From contig JBKHJZ010000014.1 of the NCBI GenBank assembly GCA_046537875.1, positions 1 through 35,360 of the forward strand: a stretch of DNA of 35,360 nt, in the 5' to 3' direction. Positions 14,533-22,719 of this stretch are shown here, in pieces. Under the pieces are notes generated by a model, which saw only the letters and a program-made list of their open reading frames with translations, was not told the DNA's origin and searched no databases. Origin of the DNA: JBKHJZ01 sp046537875 (lineage in GTDB: Bacteria > Actinomycetota > Acidimicrobiia > Acidimicrobiales > VFJN01). Position numbers and translations under genes: made by a program. Position 1 is the stretch's first letter, and every line of letters begins with the position of its first letter.

Positions 14533-15237
14533 TCAGCCGCCCCGGCGGCCGGTCCCGGTCACACCGGCGGCGTCGAGCACCTCGTCGAGCGTGCCGACGG
14601 CTCCCGTGACGAACGGGCCGAAGTCGGCGTAGCGGGCCGACGCCTCGTCGAAGCGCATCGTGTGGACGCACTCCTTGAGATCGTCGGGGTGGACGGCGAA
14701 CAGGGTGACCCCCCACTCGTGGTCGTCGAGGCCGGTCGAGCCGGTGACGAGCTGGAGCACCCGGCCGGCGAACGTGCGCCCGACCTTGCCGTGGCCGAGC
14801 ATCAGGCGCTCCCGCTCGGCGTAGGGCAGCTCGTACCAGTTGTGCTCGGGACCCCGCCGCTTCGACATCGGGTAGAAGCAGAACGCGGCCATCCCCTCGG
14901 GCGGGAGCTGCGGGTACAGCCGCGGCCGCAGCCGCTCGGCCGGCATGCCCTGGGCGTACTCGGACACCTCGGTGACCGAGGTGTAGCTGTCGACCACCTC
15001 GAGCCCCGCCGCGGCCACCTCGGTCTGGAACCGGCGCAGGCGCCAGAGGTCGGGTCCGAGGGCCATGAGGCACACGTCGCCCTTGTGGCCCACGAGCGCG
15101 ACGGGGACCACCTGGTGGTCGTCGGCCCGCAACGAGGTCACGGCGGCCCGGACCGCGCCGCCGTCGGCGGCCGCGGTGACGGCGCAGAACAGGTGGAGCA
15201 CGTTCCAGCCGGTGGTCGGGCTCAGCGGCTCGGGCAT
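14533..15237 (-). CDS. hemQ: Coproheme decarboxylase (HemQ/ChdC)
   Basis: A 234-residue chlorite-dismutase-fold protein. It converts coproheme III to heme b by two oxidative decarboxylations, the last step of the coproporphyrin-dependent heme pathway of Gram-positive bacteria. Seen: SYTSVTEVSEYAQG (residues 84-97), catalytic tyrosine Tyr122 in FYPMSKRR, proximal heme ligand His149 in LMLGHGKVGRTFAGRV, and LDDHEWGVTLFA (170-181). The distal arginine that marks true chlorite dismutases is not evident. ATG at 15237 has no ribosome site but TAGCCT ends six bases upstream, suggesting a leaderless mRNA. No other heme genes are in the window. Confidence 0.92.
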   Translation of the reverse strand: MPEPLSPTTGWNVLHLFCAVTAAADGGAVRAAVTSLRADDHQVVPVALVGHKGDVCLMALGPDLWRLRRFQTEVAAAGLEVVDSYTSVTEVSEYAQGMPAERLRPRLYPQLPPEGMAAFCFYPMSKRRGPEHNWYELPYAERERLMLGHGKVGRTFAGRVLQLVTGSTGLDDHEWGVTLFAVHPDDLKECVHTMRFDEASARYADFGPFVTGAVGTLDEVLDAAGVTGTGRRGG

Positions 15238-15243
15238 GGGCCG

Positions 15244-15249
15244 AGGCTA
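15244..15249 (-). promoter_or_regulatory. -10 element TAGCCT, probable leaderless promoter of hemQ
   Basis: TAGCCT, then six bases (CGGCCC), then ATG on the minus strand. No Shine-Dalgarno can fit in that space. Confidence 0.5.
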
Positions 15250-15304
15250 CCGGCGACCCCGCCGGCGGCCCCAGCCCGCTGGGACGGCGGCGCCTCCGGA
15301 GGTC

Positions 15305-17578
15305 TCACCGCGGGTGGCGGTCTCCCCGCACCCGCTCGATCGACACCACGGCGTTGTACGCCGGCACCTTCGACGCCGGCTCCCGCCGGTCCTCGCCCCC
15401 GGCGATCAGCGCGTTGCCCTCGGGCCAGTGCACCTGGAGGGTCCGCGTGGGGAGCCGGACGGGGGTCACCGTCCCCTCGAAGGTGCGCGGCACGCCACCA
15501 TCGGCCGCACCGGCCGTCGGGCGGAGGTGGACCCGGTCGCCGGCCTCCAGCCCCAGCTCGCGCGCGTCGGCCTCGTCGATGAAGACCGCGTCCCGGCGGG
15601 CCCCGGTGAGGGGATCGACCCCCCGGTGGACCATCGAGTTGAACTGCCGGCCGCGGCGGGTGGTCACCAGGAACGCACCGTCGGGCAGGTCGTGGCGCAC
15701 CGGCGCCAGCGCCGTGAACCGGGCCCGGCCCGACGGGGTCGGGAACGCCCCGTCGCAGCACAGGTGGCGCCCGCCCCACTGCACGGCGTCGCCGGTGCGC
15801 TCCAACGCCTCGATGCCGGCGTAGAACGGGACCACGTCGGCGATCTCCGCCCGCAGGTCACGGTTGGTCGGCCAGGAGAACGCCGGGCGCAGCCCGGGGC
15901 GCACCCGGTTGGCCACGTCGGCGAACAGGCGCCACTCGCTGCGCGCCTCCCCCACCCGGCGGGGCAGCTCGGGGCTGAACACGATGCGGCGCTCGGTGGT
16001 GGTCTCGGTGCCCCCGCCCTCCTGTTCGTAGCGGGTGGCCACCGGGAGCAGCAGCACGTCGTCGCCGTCGACGAGCATCTGGCTCGACAGCACCACGTCC
16101 TGATGGACGCGCAGCGGCACCCGCCGGAGGGCGGCCGCGACCGCCGGCGGGTCGGGCAGCACCTCGAGGAAGTTGCCGCCCGAGGTCCACAGGACGTCGA
16201 GCTCGCCACGTCCGGCCGCCTCGACCATCTCCGGCGCGGTCAGCCCCGGACGGTCGGGCACCGGGACCCCCCACCGGGCCGCCAGCGCAGCGGCATGCTC
16301 GGCGTCGACGGGAACGCCCCCGGGCAGGGCCGTGGCGTACGCCCCCATCTCGGCACCGCCCTGCACACCGGAGTGGCCGCGGATCGGCATCAACCCCGTG
16401 CCGTCGCGGCCCACCGCCCCCTGCGCCAGCGCCAGGTTGACGATCGCGTGCACGCCCTCGACAGCCTCCCGGTGCTGGGTGATGCCCATCGACCAGACGT
16501 GCACGGCGCCGCCCGCCCGCACCAGCTCGTCGCAGAACGACTCGACGGTCGCCGCGTCGACGCCGGCCGCCCGAAGCAGGTCGTCGACGGGCTGGTCGTC
16601 GAGTGCCGACCGGACGCCGTCGAAGCCCTCGGTGTGGTCGGTCACGAACCGGTCGTCGATCGCCCCACGCGCCACCAGCCTGGCCAGCACCGCGTTCGAC
16701 AGGGCGGCGTCACCGCCCGGCCGCACCGGCACGTGCAGGTCGCACATCTTCGTGCCGAACAGCGCCGACTCCAGGCTCGACGGCACCCAGTACCGGTCCA
16801 GTCCCGGCTCCAGGTACGGGTTGACCACCACCACCCGGGTGCCCTGCCGCCGGGCGAGGTAGAGGTACTTCATGAGGACCGGCTGGTTGTTCGCCGGGTT
16901 CGCGCCCCACAGCACGACGAGGGGCGCCTCGATGATGTCCTGGTACGAGCACGTGGTCGCCGCGACCCCGACGGTCTGGCGCAGCCCGACCGTCGAGGGC
17001 GCGTGGCAGACGCGGGCGGCCGAGTCGATGCTCGCCAGGCCCATGGCCCGGGCGGCCTTGGCGGCCACGTAGTACGTCTCGTTGGTGAGCCCGCGGCTGG
17101 TCAGGTAGAGCGCCGCCCGGTCGGGCAGCGCCGACCGGAGCCCGGCCGCGAGCACCGACAGGGCCTCGTCCCAGGACACCCTGCGGAACCCGGCGTCGCC
17201 CCGCCGCCGCCGCATCGGGTGGCCGAGGCGCCCCAGCGCCCGGAGCTGCGCCCCGGACCGGCCACGAAGCTCCGCCACGTCGGACAGCACGACGGGATCG
17301 ACGGGATCGGCCGTGTTGATCTCCAGCAGGTCCAGCCGGGTGCTGCACAGGTGGACGCCCTCGATCGTCCAGTCGTGCAGACCCGCCACCCCGAGGGCGC
17401 AGCCGTCGCACGCGCCCTTCGAGATCACGTCCCAGGCGTAGCGGGGGTGGGCCCGGTTGGCCCAGGCGGCCTTCGCCATGTCGCGGTAGTGGTGCGGTTT
17501 CTGCTCGCCAAGCCCGTTGGGCCGCCAGCCCGCCCAGAGCCGGGGGTTCCACCCCTGCAGCTGCTCCCGCAGGCTCAT
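15305..17578 (-). CDS. Molybdopterin oxidoreductase, FdhF/YdeP family
   Basis: A 757-residue molybdopterin-guanine-dinucleotide oxidoreductase. N-terminal cysteines C57, C60 (GACDGC) and C78 (GVHLCSTRL) could be Fe-S ligands. The Mo-ligand position is Cys191 in SAARVCHAPSTVG, where formate dehydrogenase H has selenocysteine. Other blocks: VVLWGANPANNQP, GTRVVVVNPYLEPGLDRYW, RGHSGVQGGAEMGAY and a C-terminal dinucleotide-binding domain ending PAYNAVVSIE. YdeP/FdhF relatives without known electron partners are common and their substrate is unsettled; formate is possible. ATG at 17578 overlaps the fdhD stop (ATGA), so the two are co-translated. No Tat signal is seen, so it is probably cytoplasmic. 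Confidence 0.88.
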   Translation of the reverse strand: MSLREQLQGWNPRLWAGWRPNGLGEQKPHHYRDMAKAAWANRAHPRYAWDVISKGACDGCALGVAGLHDWTIEGVHLCSTRLDLLEINTADPVDPVVLSDVAELRGRSGAQLRALGRLGHPMRRRRGDAGFRRVSWDEALSVLAAGLRSALPDRAALYLTSRGLTNETYYVAAKAARAMGLASIDSAARVCHAPSTVGLRQTVGVAATTCSYQDIIEAPLVVLWGANPANNQPVLMKYLYLARRQGTRVVVVNPYLEPGLDRYWVPSSLESALFGTKMCDLHVPVRPGGDAALSNAVLARLVARGAIDDRFVTDHTEGFDGVRSALDDQPVDDLLRAAGVDAATVESFCDELVRAGGAVHVWSMGITQHREAVEGVHAIVNLALAQGAVGRDGTGLMPIRGHSGVQGGAEMGAYATALPGGVPVDAEHAAALAARWGVPVPDRPGLTAPEMVEAAGRGELDVLWTSGGNFLEVLPDPPAVAAALRRVPLRVHQDVVLSSQMLVDGDDVLLLPVATRYEQEGGGTETTTERRIVFSPELPRRVGEARSEWRLFADVANRVRPGLRPAFSWPTNRDLRAEIADVVPFYAGIEALERTGDAVQWGGRHLCCDGAFPTPSGRARFTALAPVRHDLPDGAFLVTTRRGRQFNSMVHRGVDPLTGARRDAVFIDEADARELGLEAGDRVHLRPTAGAADGGVPRTFEGTVTPVRLPTRTLQVHWPEGNALIAGGEDRREPASKVPAYNAVVSIERVRGDRHPR

Positions 17579-18420
17579 CGGCCCGCCACCCGCTGCCGAC
17601 GGCCCGGTGCGCGGCTCGGCGCCGGCAGGTGCTCGGGCGCGTAGACGTTGACGCGGCCGTCGCGGGCGAAGCCGCACAGCGTCATGCCGGCCAACCGGGC
17701 CGCCGTGACGGCCAGCGACGACGGCGCGCTCACCGCGACGACCGTGCCCATCCCGGCCGCCCACGCCTTCTGCACGATCTCGAAGCTGGCCCGCCCGCTC
17801 ACGTACAGCCCCACGTCGCCCGGCGGCACCTCGCCGTCGAGCAGCAGCCGGCCGACCACCTTGTCGACGGCGTTGTGGCGGCCGATGTCCTCCCGCGCGG
17901 TGAGCGGGGTGCCCGTGCGATCGAAGAGCACGGCGGCGTGCACGGCGCCGGTGGCGGCGAACAGGGGCTGCTCGGCGAGCGCCCGGTCGGGCACCGCGGC
18001 GAGCACGTCGAGGGCGAAGGGCCGTGCCGGGGGCAGCGGGTGGAGCCGCTCGCGCAACTCGTCGACCGCCGTCGTGCCGCACATCCCGCACGACGAGGTG
18101 GTGGTCGACAGCCGCGGCACCGGCCGGGGTGCCAGCCCGCCGGTCTCCACCGTCACCACGTTGAACTCGCTCGACACGGCCGAGCCGGTGCCGCAGTAGC
18201 GGCAGCGTCGCACGGGCGCCCCGTCGAGCAGTCCCTCGGTGAAGCAGAAGCCCGCGGCGAGCTCGAAGTCGTGCCCGGGAGTGCGCATCGTGGTCCCCAC
18301 GAGGGCGCCGTCGAGTCGGATCTCCAGCGGCTCCTCGACGATCAGCTCGTCGGGACGCCGGGCGGTGGCGCCGTCCGCGTGGTGGTGGGTCAGCACCTTG
18401 GCGGTGCGGCCTCGCGACAC
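17575..18420 (-). CDS. fdhD: Formate dehydrogenase sulfur carrier/accessory protein FdhD
   Basis: A 281-residue protein. FdhD passes sulfur from a cysteine desulfurase to the molybdenum cofactor of formate dehydrogenases. The essential CxxC is C111-GM-C114 (SSCGMCGTTAVDEL). Further hallmarks: VEEPLEIRLDG, RTPGHDFELAAGFCFTEG, REDIGRHNAVDKVVG and GRASFEIVQKA. An extra CRYC pair (C73, C76) is also present. GTG at 18420 is seven bases past the TACCCT hexamer, supporting a leaderless start; GTG at 18423 is the immediate alternative. It overlaps the molybdoenzyme gene by four bases, indicating that this oxidoreductase is its client. Confidence 0.93.
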   Translation of the reverse strand: MSRGRTAKVLTHHHADGATARRPDELIVEEPLEIRLDGALVGTTMRTPGHDFELAAGFCFTEGLLDGAPVRRCRYCGTGSAVSSEFNVVTVETGGLAPRPVPRLSTTTSSCGMCGTTAVDELRERLHPLPPARPFALDVLAAVPDRALAEQPLFAATGAVHAAVLFDRTGTPLTAREDIGRHNAVDKVVGRLLLDGEVPPGDVGLYVSGRASFEIVQKAWAAGMGTVVAVSAPSSLAVTAARLAGMTLCGFARDGRVNVYAPEHLPAPSRAPGRRQRVAGR

Positions 18421-18427
18421 CACACCG

Positions 18428-18433
18428 AGGGTA
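18428..18433 (-). promoter_or_regulatory. -10 element TACCCT, probable leaderless promoter of fdhD
   Basis: On the minus strand TACCCT is followed by CGGTGTG and then GTG at 18420. The nine bases TACCCTCGG are identical to those preceding otsA. Confidence 0.5.
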
Positions 18434-18466
18434 CCGGCCCATCGGCGACCTCTGCCGGGCGATGGG

Positions 18467-20563
18467 TCACGACGCGGGGACCAGGGGCACGGGCCGCAGG
18501 ACCGGGCCGTCGGGCGCATCGGTCACCGCGTAGGCCGTGAGCTCGTTGGCGCCCTCGCGTCGGGTCTCCGGCAGGACCAGCGCGGTGAACGAGGCGACCC
18601 CGAACGGGGTGGGCTCGACCGGCACCACGGCGGCGACCGTGCCGTTGAGGCCGATGGCGACCGGGGTGTCCTCGGGCACGGGACCGTGACCGCCGACCTC
18701 GAGCTGAGGGAAGTCCGACATGTCCAGGTCGTCCCAGCGCTCCAGACCCTCGACCGTGAGCTCCGCATTCGGGAAGGGATCGCCGATCGTGAGCTCGTCG
18801 AGCCCGCGGCCGAGCAGGTCGTCATGCTCGCCCCGCTGCCACACGGCCCGGGAACCTTCCCCGGGGACCCAGTCGGCGGCCAGGACCTCCTCGAACGCGT
18901 CCCGGCCGTCGACCGTCACCATCACGCCCTCGTCCGGCCGGAGCTCGCTGATCTCCCAGTCGCTGAACTGCTTGCGCCACCCGTCGCGCCCGCGCGCCTC
19001 GCCGACCGGCCGGCCGTCGACCTCCCAGGGGAGATCGACGCCGAGGACGTCCGCGATCGTCGGGAGCACATCGATCGATTGCACGTTGGCGTCGTCGACG
19101 CGACCCTCGGCCTGCCCCGGCTCCTTCACCAGCAGGGGGGTCCACAGGGTCTCGGCGAGGTTGCCCTCCGACACCCCCCGCCAGGGCTCGTCGGGCACGA
19201 AGCTGTTGCCGTGATCGGCCGTCACCACGACCAGCGCGTCGTCGTAGATCCCCGACTCGCGCAGACGGTCGAAGAGCTGCCCGAGCAGTCGGTCGGTGGC
19301 CTGGAGTTGCAGCACGAACCGCTGGCGACCGGCCTCGATGCCGGTCTGCCCCCATCGCCCCACGAACATCCCCCGGGGCGGATGGCTCGCGCCGTACCCG
19401 GAGCCGTCGTCCAGCAGCTCGAACGGTTCGTGAGGCAGCATCAGGTGGTAGAAGAACAGGCCCGGGCGCTCGCCCTGCCGGAAGCTCTCCTCGGCGAAGG
19501 TCCGCTCGTAGCGCTCGAAGCGGGTCCTGTCGGTGGCCCACGGGATGAACGACGGCACGAAGCTGGTGTCGCGGGTCAGCTCGTCGGCCCACCGGTTGGA
19601 GGCGATGTTGAAGAGATCACCCAGCGAGAAGCGGTCGTTGGTGGGGCAGAGCGAGGCCGGGCAGAGGAAGGTCACCTGCTCGTGCACCGACAGGTCGTAG
19701 GACTCGGCGAGCAGCGTGAACAGGTTGTCCGGATGGTCGACCGCCGTGGGCCCGCCGTCGCGGTCGGGCAGCCTCCCGCTCAGCATCGCCGGCAGCGCGT
19801 CGAGGGTCGCCGGCGCCACCGTGGTGTGGTTGCGGTACCAGGTGGCGTCGGACGCGAGCTCGGCGAGGTTCGGGTAGAGCTCGGCGTCGATCTGGCCCGC
19901 GCCGTCCAGCAGCGCCGCCGTCGGCAGCGCATCGAGCATCACCATGACGATCGGCGGGCCCTCCTCCGCCAGCCCCGCCGTGGCGGCGGCCGCCTCCGGC
20001 ACGGCACCGACATCGCGGCCGATCACGAGCACGGAGCTGGGCGACATCAGGAGGAACTGCGCCAGGAAGGCCAGCGGTGCCACCGCGGCGAACCGCAGGA
20101 ACGACCGGGCCAGCCCGGAGCGCCACCGCACCAGCGCGACCACGGCGCCCACGACCAGCCCGACGACGACGGCCAGCCGCACGGACCACTCGGTGTGGTC
20201 GATCACCAGGCGCCATGCCACCAGCCCTCCCGCGACTCCCAGGAGCGCGAGATGGGTGGCCTGACGCGCCTGCGGACCGCCGCGCCCGCCCAGGGCCCCG
20301 AGCGCGGCAGCCACGACCGGCGGTGCCAGCGCGATCACGAGCGCGAAGACGACGATCTCGAGCCGGCCGGCACCCAGCGCGATGAGGCTCTCGGGCGAAT
20401 CGCCCCACGCAGCCAGCACCGGGGCGGTGAACGCCAGGGCGGACAGCCCGGTGAGCTCGAGGGCGAGCATGGCCTCCCGGCGCCACCAGGGCTCTGCGGG
20501 CGGCTGCTCAGCGGCTGCCCGGTCGACCGGTGGCACCGGCGTCACATCAGCGTCAACGGCCAC
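18467..20563 (-). CDS. LtaS-like membrane sulfatase/phosphotransferase-fold protein, copy A
   Basis: A 698-residue polytopic enzyme of the alkaline phosphatase superfamily. Five hydrophobic helices (about 32-53, 69-90, 103-121, 128-146, 156-174) precede a large domain predicted outside the membrane, the layout of lipoteichoic-acid synthase. Catalytic features: metal ligand D211 (VMVMLDALPT), likely nucleophile T253 in ATLDALPAMLSGR (where sulfatases have Cys/Ser), H378 in LPHEPF, and D450-H451 in VVTADHGN. The lack of CxPSR means it is not a classical formylglycine sulfatase. A C-terminal beta-rich region (LNGTVAAVVPV, GANELTAYAV) follows. GTG 20563 has GGGGGA nine bases upstream; GTG 20545 overlaps the previous stop. 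Substrate unknown, probably a lipid or surface glycan. Confidence 0.82.
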   Translation of the reverse strand: MAVDADVTPVPPVDRAAAEQPPAEPWWRREAMLALELTGLSALAFTAPVLAAWGDSPESLIALGAGRLEIVVFALVIALAPPVVAAALGALGGRGGPQARQATHLALLGVAGGLVAWRLVIDHTEWSVRLAVVVGLVVGAVVALVRWRSGLARSFLRFAAVAPLAFLAQFLLMSPSSVLVIGRDVGAVPEAAAATAGLAEEGPPIVMVMLDALPTAALLDGAGQIDAELYPNLAELASDATWYRNHTTVAPATLDALPAMLSGRLPDRDGGPTAVDHPDNLFTLLAESYDLSVHEQVTFLCPASLCPTNDRFSLGDLFNIASNRWADELTRDTSFVPSFIPWATDRTRFERYERTFAEESFRQGERPGLFFYHLMLPHEPFELLDDGSGYGASHPPRGMFVGRWGQTGIEAGRQRFVLQLQATDRLLGQLFDRLRESGIYDDALVVVTADHGNSFVPDEPWRGVSEGNLAETLWTPLLVKEPGQAEGRVDDANVQSIDVLPTIADVLGVDLPWEVDGRPVGEARGRDGWRKQFSDWEISELRPDEGVMVTVDGRDAFEEVLAADWVPGEGSRAVWQRGEHDDLLGRGLDELTIGDPFPNAELTVEGLERWDDLDMSDFPQLEVGGHGPVPEDTPVAIGLNGTVAAVVPVEPTPFGVASFTALVLPETRREGANELTAYAVTDAPDGPVLRPVPLVPAS

Positions 20564-22716
20564 AACGTCTCGTCCCCCGGGGCCCCATCGACGACATAGG
20601 CGGTCAACTCGTTCTCGCCCTCCACGAACAGGCGAGGTGGCAGCAGGCCGTGGGCCAGGTGATGGTCGGGCTCGAGCCCCCAGGGCTCGACCTCGGTGAC
20701 CGCGCCGATCGTTCCGTTCAGCGCATAGGCGACCACGGTGCCGACCTCGAGCTGGGTGCGCCCCACCAGCTCGAGCGTCAGGGGCCCGTCGAGATCCACG
20801 TCGTCGAGGCCCGTGGGCACCACGTCGATTGCGTCGTCGCGCGCTTGCCCGACGGCGAGCTCGGCCACGTCGCGGCCGACCAGGCCACCGTGCCGGGTTC
20901 GCCGCCACACTGCGTCCGGGCCGCTGCCCCCGACCATCCTGCTGTCCATCACCTCCGCGAACCCCGCGCGGGCGTCGACGGTGATCATGGCGTCGTCACC
21001 CTCCGGCTCCAGCAGGTACCGCTCGTTCGGAACGAGCTCCTTCACGGCAGGGTCGCGGCCGGCGGCGTCGCCGACCGGCATCCCGTCGACCGCCCATGGC
21101 AGCTCGACGCCGAGCAGGTCGGCGATCGTCGGCACGACATCGATCGACTGGACGTTGGCGTCATCCACGCGGCCCTCCGTCTGCCCCGGCTCCTTGACCA
21201 GCAGCGGCGTCCACAGGATCGAGGAGAGGTTCCCCTCGCTCGGCATGCGCCACTGGTCCTCGGGGAAGAACGCCTCGCCGTGGTCGGACGTCACCACCAT
21301 CACGGCGTCATCGAAGGTGTCGGCCGCGCGCAGCTCGTCGATGAGCTCGCCGAGCAGGCGGTCGGCTGCCTGCGCCTGCAACAGGAACCGCTGTCGCCCC
21401 ACCGCCAGCCCGCTGTCGGACCACGCGAAGGCGTACTGGCCCGTCGGCAGGTCGTCGACCGCCTCGTAGCGGGTGCCGTCTGGCAGGAACTGCCAGGGAT
21501 TGTGCGGGAGCACCACGTGGAGGAACGTGAATTGGGGACGCCCGGCGGCTCGGCCGCGAGTGGTGTGGATGAAGTCCTCCGCCGCCTCGTAGCGGTCGTC
21601 ACCCAGCACCGCCGGCAGGTCGAACCCCTCGTCGTCGACGAGCTCGCGCGCCGCGCCCCCCGACCAGAGCTCGGCGGCGTCGGCGAGCAGCCGCCCCACC
21701 CCCGCCGACTGGACCGGTGGGCAGAGCTCCTCGGGGCACAGGTCGGTGATCCGCTCGGCGACCTGCATGTCGTAGCTCCCGCCCAGGAGCGTGAACAGGT
21801 TCTGCGGATCGGGGCCGGACGATCCCGACGGGTCGGGGTACCGACCCGTCAGGATCGCAGGCACCGATTCCCCGGTCAGCCCGGAGATCGTGGTCGCGTT
21901 GCGGTACCAGGTGGACGTGCCGGCCAGCTCGGCGATGTTGGGGAACGTCTCGCGGTCGATCCCGCCCTCGCCGTCGAGCAGCGCCATCGTGGGCAAGGCG
22001 TCGAACACGACGACCACGACCGGAGGGGGGTCGTCGCCCAGGTCGGCCGCCACGCCGGCGGCGACCTCCGGGTCGACGGTCGGCCGCTCGCCGCCGATCA
22101 GCGCCGACGTCGGAGAGGTCAGCAGGAACTGCAGCGGGAAGGCGACCGCCGCCACCCCGGCGAACCGCAGGAACGTCCGGGTGGGCGAGACCATCACCCG
22201 CAGCACCCCGAGCGCCACACCCGCCAGGACCGCCCCGGCAACGAGCTCGGCCCGACCCCGCGCCCAACCCGTCAGGTCCTGGCCGAGGCGCCAGGCGCCG
22301 AGACCCCCGAGGCCTGCGATCAGCACGAGGTGGACGAGGCGCCGGACCCGGCGACCGAGCACGTGGCTGGCGAGACCGACGGACGTCGACGCCAACGCGG
22401 GGATCACCACCACCAGCACCCCGAACAGCACGATCTCCCGCGAGCCGGCACCCCGCGCGATGAACGTCTCCGGCGAGCGGCCGAAGCTGTCGAGCACCGG
22501 GCGACCGAACGTGAAGGTGGTCAGCGCCAGCAGCTCGAGGGCGAGCAGCGCCTCGTACCGCAGCCGCCGCCCCCGGGCGCGCGCCGGGGGAGGGCTCGGC
22601 CGGTGGTCCGACCCACGTCCCCCACGTGTGCCGGACGTCCCCGGCTCGACCACCGTCGGTCCATCGGCTCGGTCGTGAACGGCGATCGGATCTACCCCAG
22701 CCCTGCCATCTCCCAC
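20542..22716 (-). CDS. LtaS-like membrane sulfatase/phosphotransferase-fold protein, copy B
   Basis: A 724-residue paralogue of the gene immediately downstream, same architecture. It has a basic, disordered N-terminus (to ~50), five membrane helices (about 57-75, 93-112, 127-142, 157-175, 182-200) and an extracytoplasmic alkaline-phosphatase-superfamily domain. Catalytic features: D239 (VVVVVFDALPT), T281 in LTGESVPAILTGR, H405 in LPHNPW, D478-H479 in VVTSDHGE. The stretch LLVKEPGQTEGRVDDANVQS is nearly identical in both copies, showing tandem duplication. The GTG start at 22716 is three bases past the methyltransferase stop and has no strong ribosome site, so coupling is likely; an inner GTG near residue 22 is an alternative. 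It overlaps copy A by 22 bases at most. Confidence 0.82.
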   Translation of the reverse strand: MGDGRAGVDPIAVHDRADGPTVVEPGTSGTRGGRGSDHRPSPPPARARGRRLRYEALLALELLALTTFTFGRPVLDSFGRSPETFIARGAGSREIVLFGVLVVVIPALASTSVGLASHVLGRRVRRLVHLVLIAGLGGLGAWRLGQDLTGWARGRAELVAGAVLAGVALGVLRVMVSPTRTFLRFAGVAAVAFPLQFLLTSPTSALIGGERPTVDPEVAAGVAADLGDDPPPVVVVVFDALPTMALLDGEGGIDRETFPNIAELAGTSTWYRNATTISGLTGESVPAILTGRYPDPSGSSGPDPQNLFTLLGGSYDMQVAERITDLCPEELCPPVQSAGVGRLLADAAELWSGGAARELVDDEGFDLPAVLGDDRYEAAEDFIHTTRGRAAGRPQFTFLHVVLPHNPWQFLPDGTRYEAVDDLPTGQYAFAWSDSGLAVGRQRFLLQAQAADRLLGELIDELRAADTFDDAVMVVTSDHGEAFFPEDQWRMPSEGNLSSILWTPLLVKEPGQTEGRVDDANVQSIDVVPTIADLLGVELPWAVDGMPVGDAAGRDPAVKELVPNERYLLEPEGDDAMITVDARAGFAEVMDSRMVGGSGPDAVWRRTRHGGLVGRDVAELAVGQARDDAIDVVPTGLDDVDLDGPLTLELVGRTQLEVGTVVAYALNGTIGAVTEVEPWGLEPDHHLAHGLLPPRLFVEGENELTAYVVDGAPGDETLWPLTLM

Positions 22717-22719
22717 CGA

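Noticed and set aside
15065..17644. 859-codon plus-strand open frame opposite the molybdoenzyme
   Set aside because: High-GC shadow; the opposite strand encodes an intact molybdopterin enzyme.
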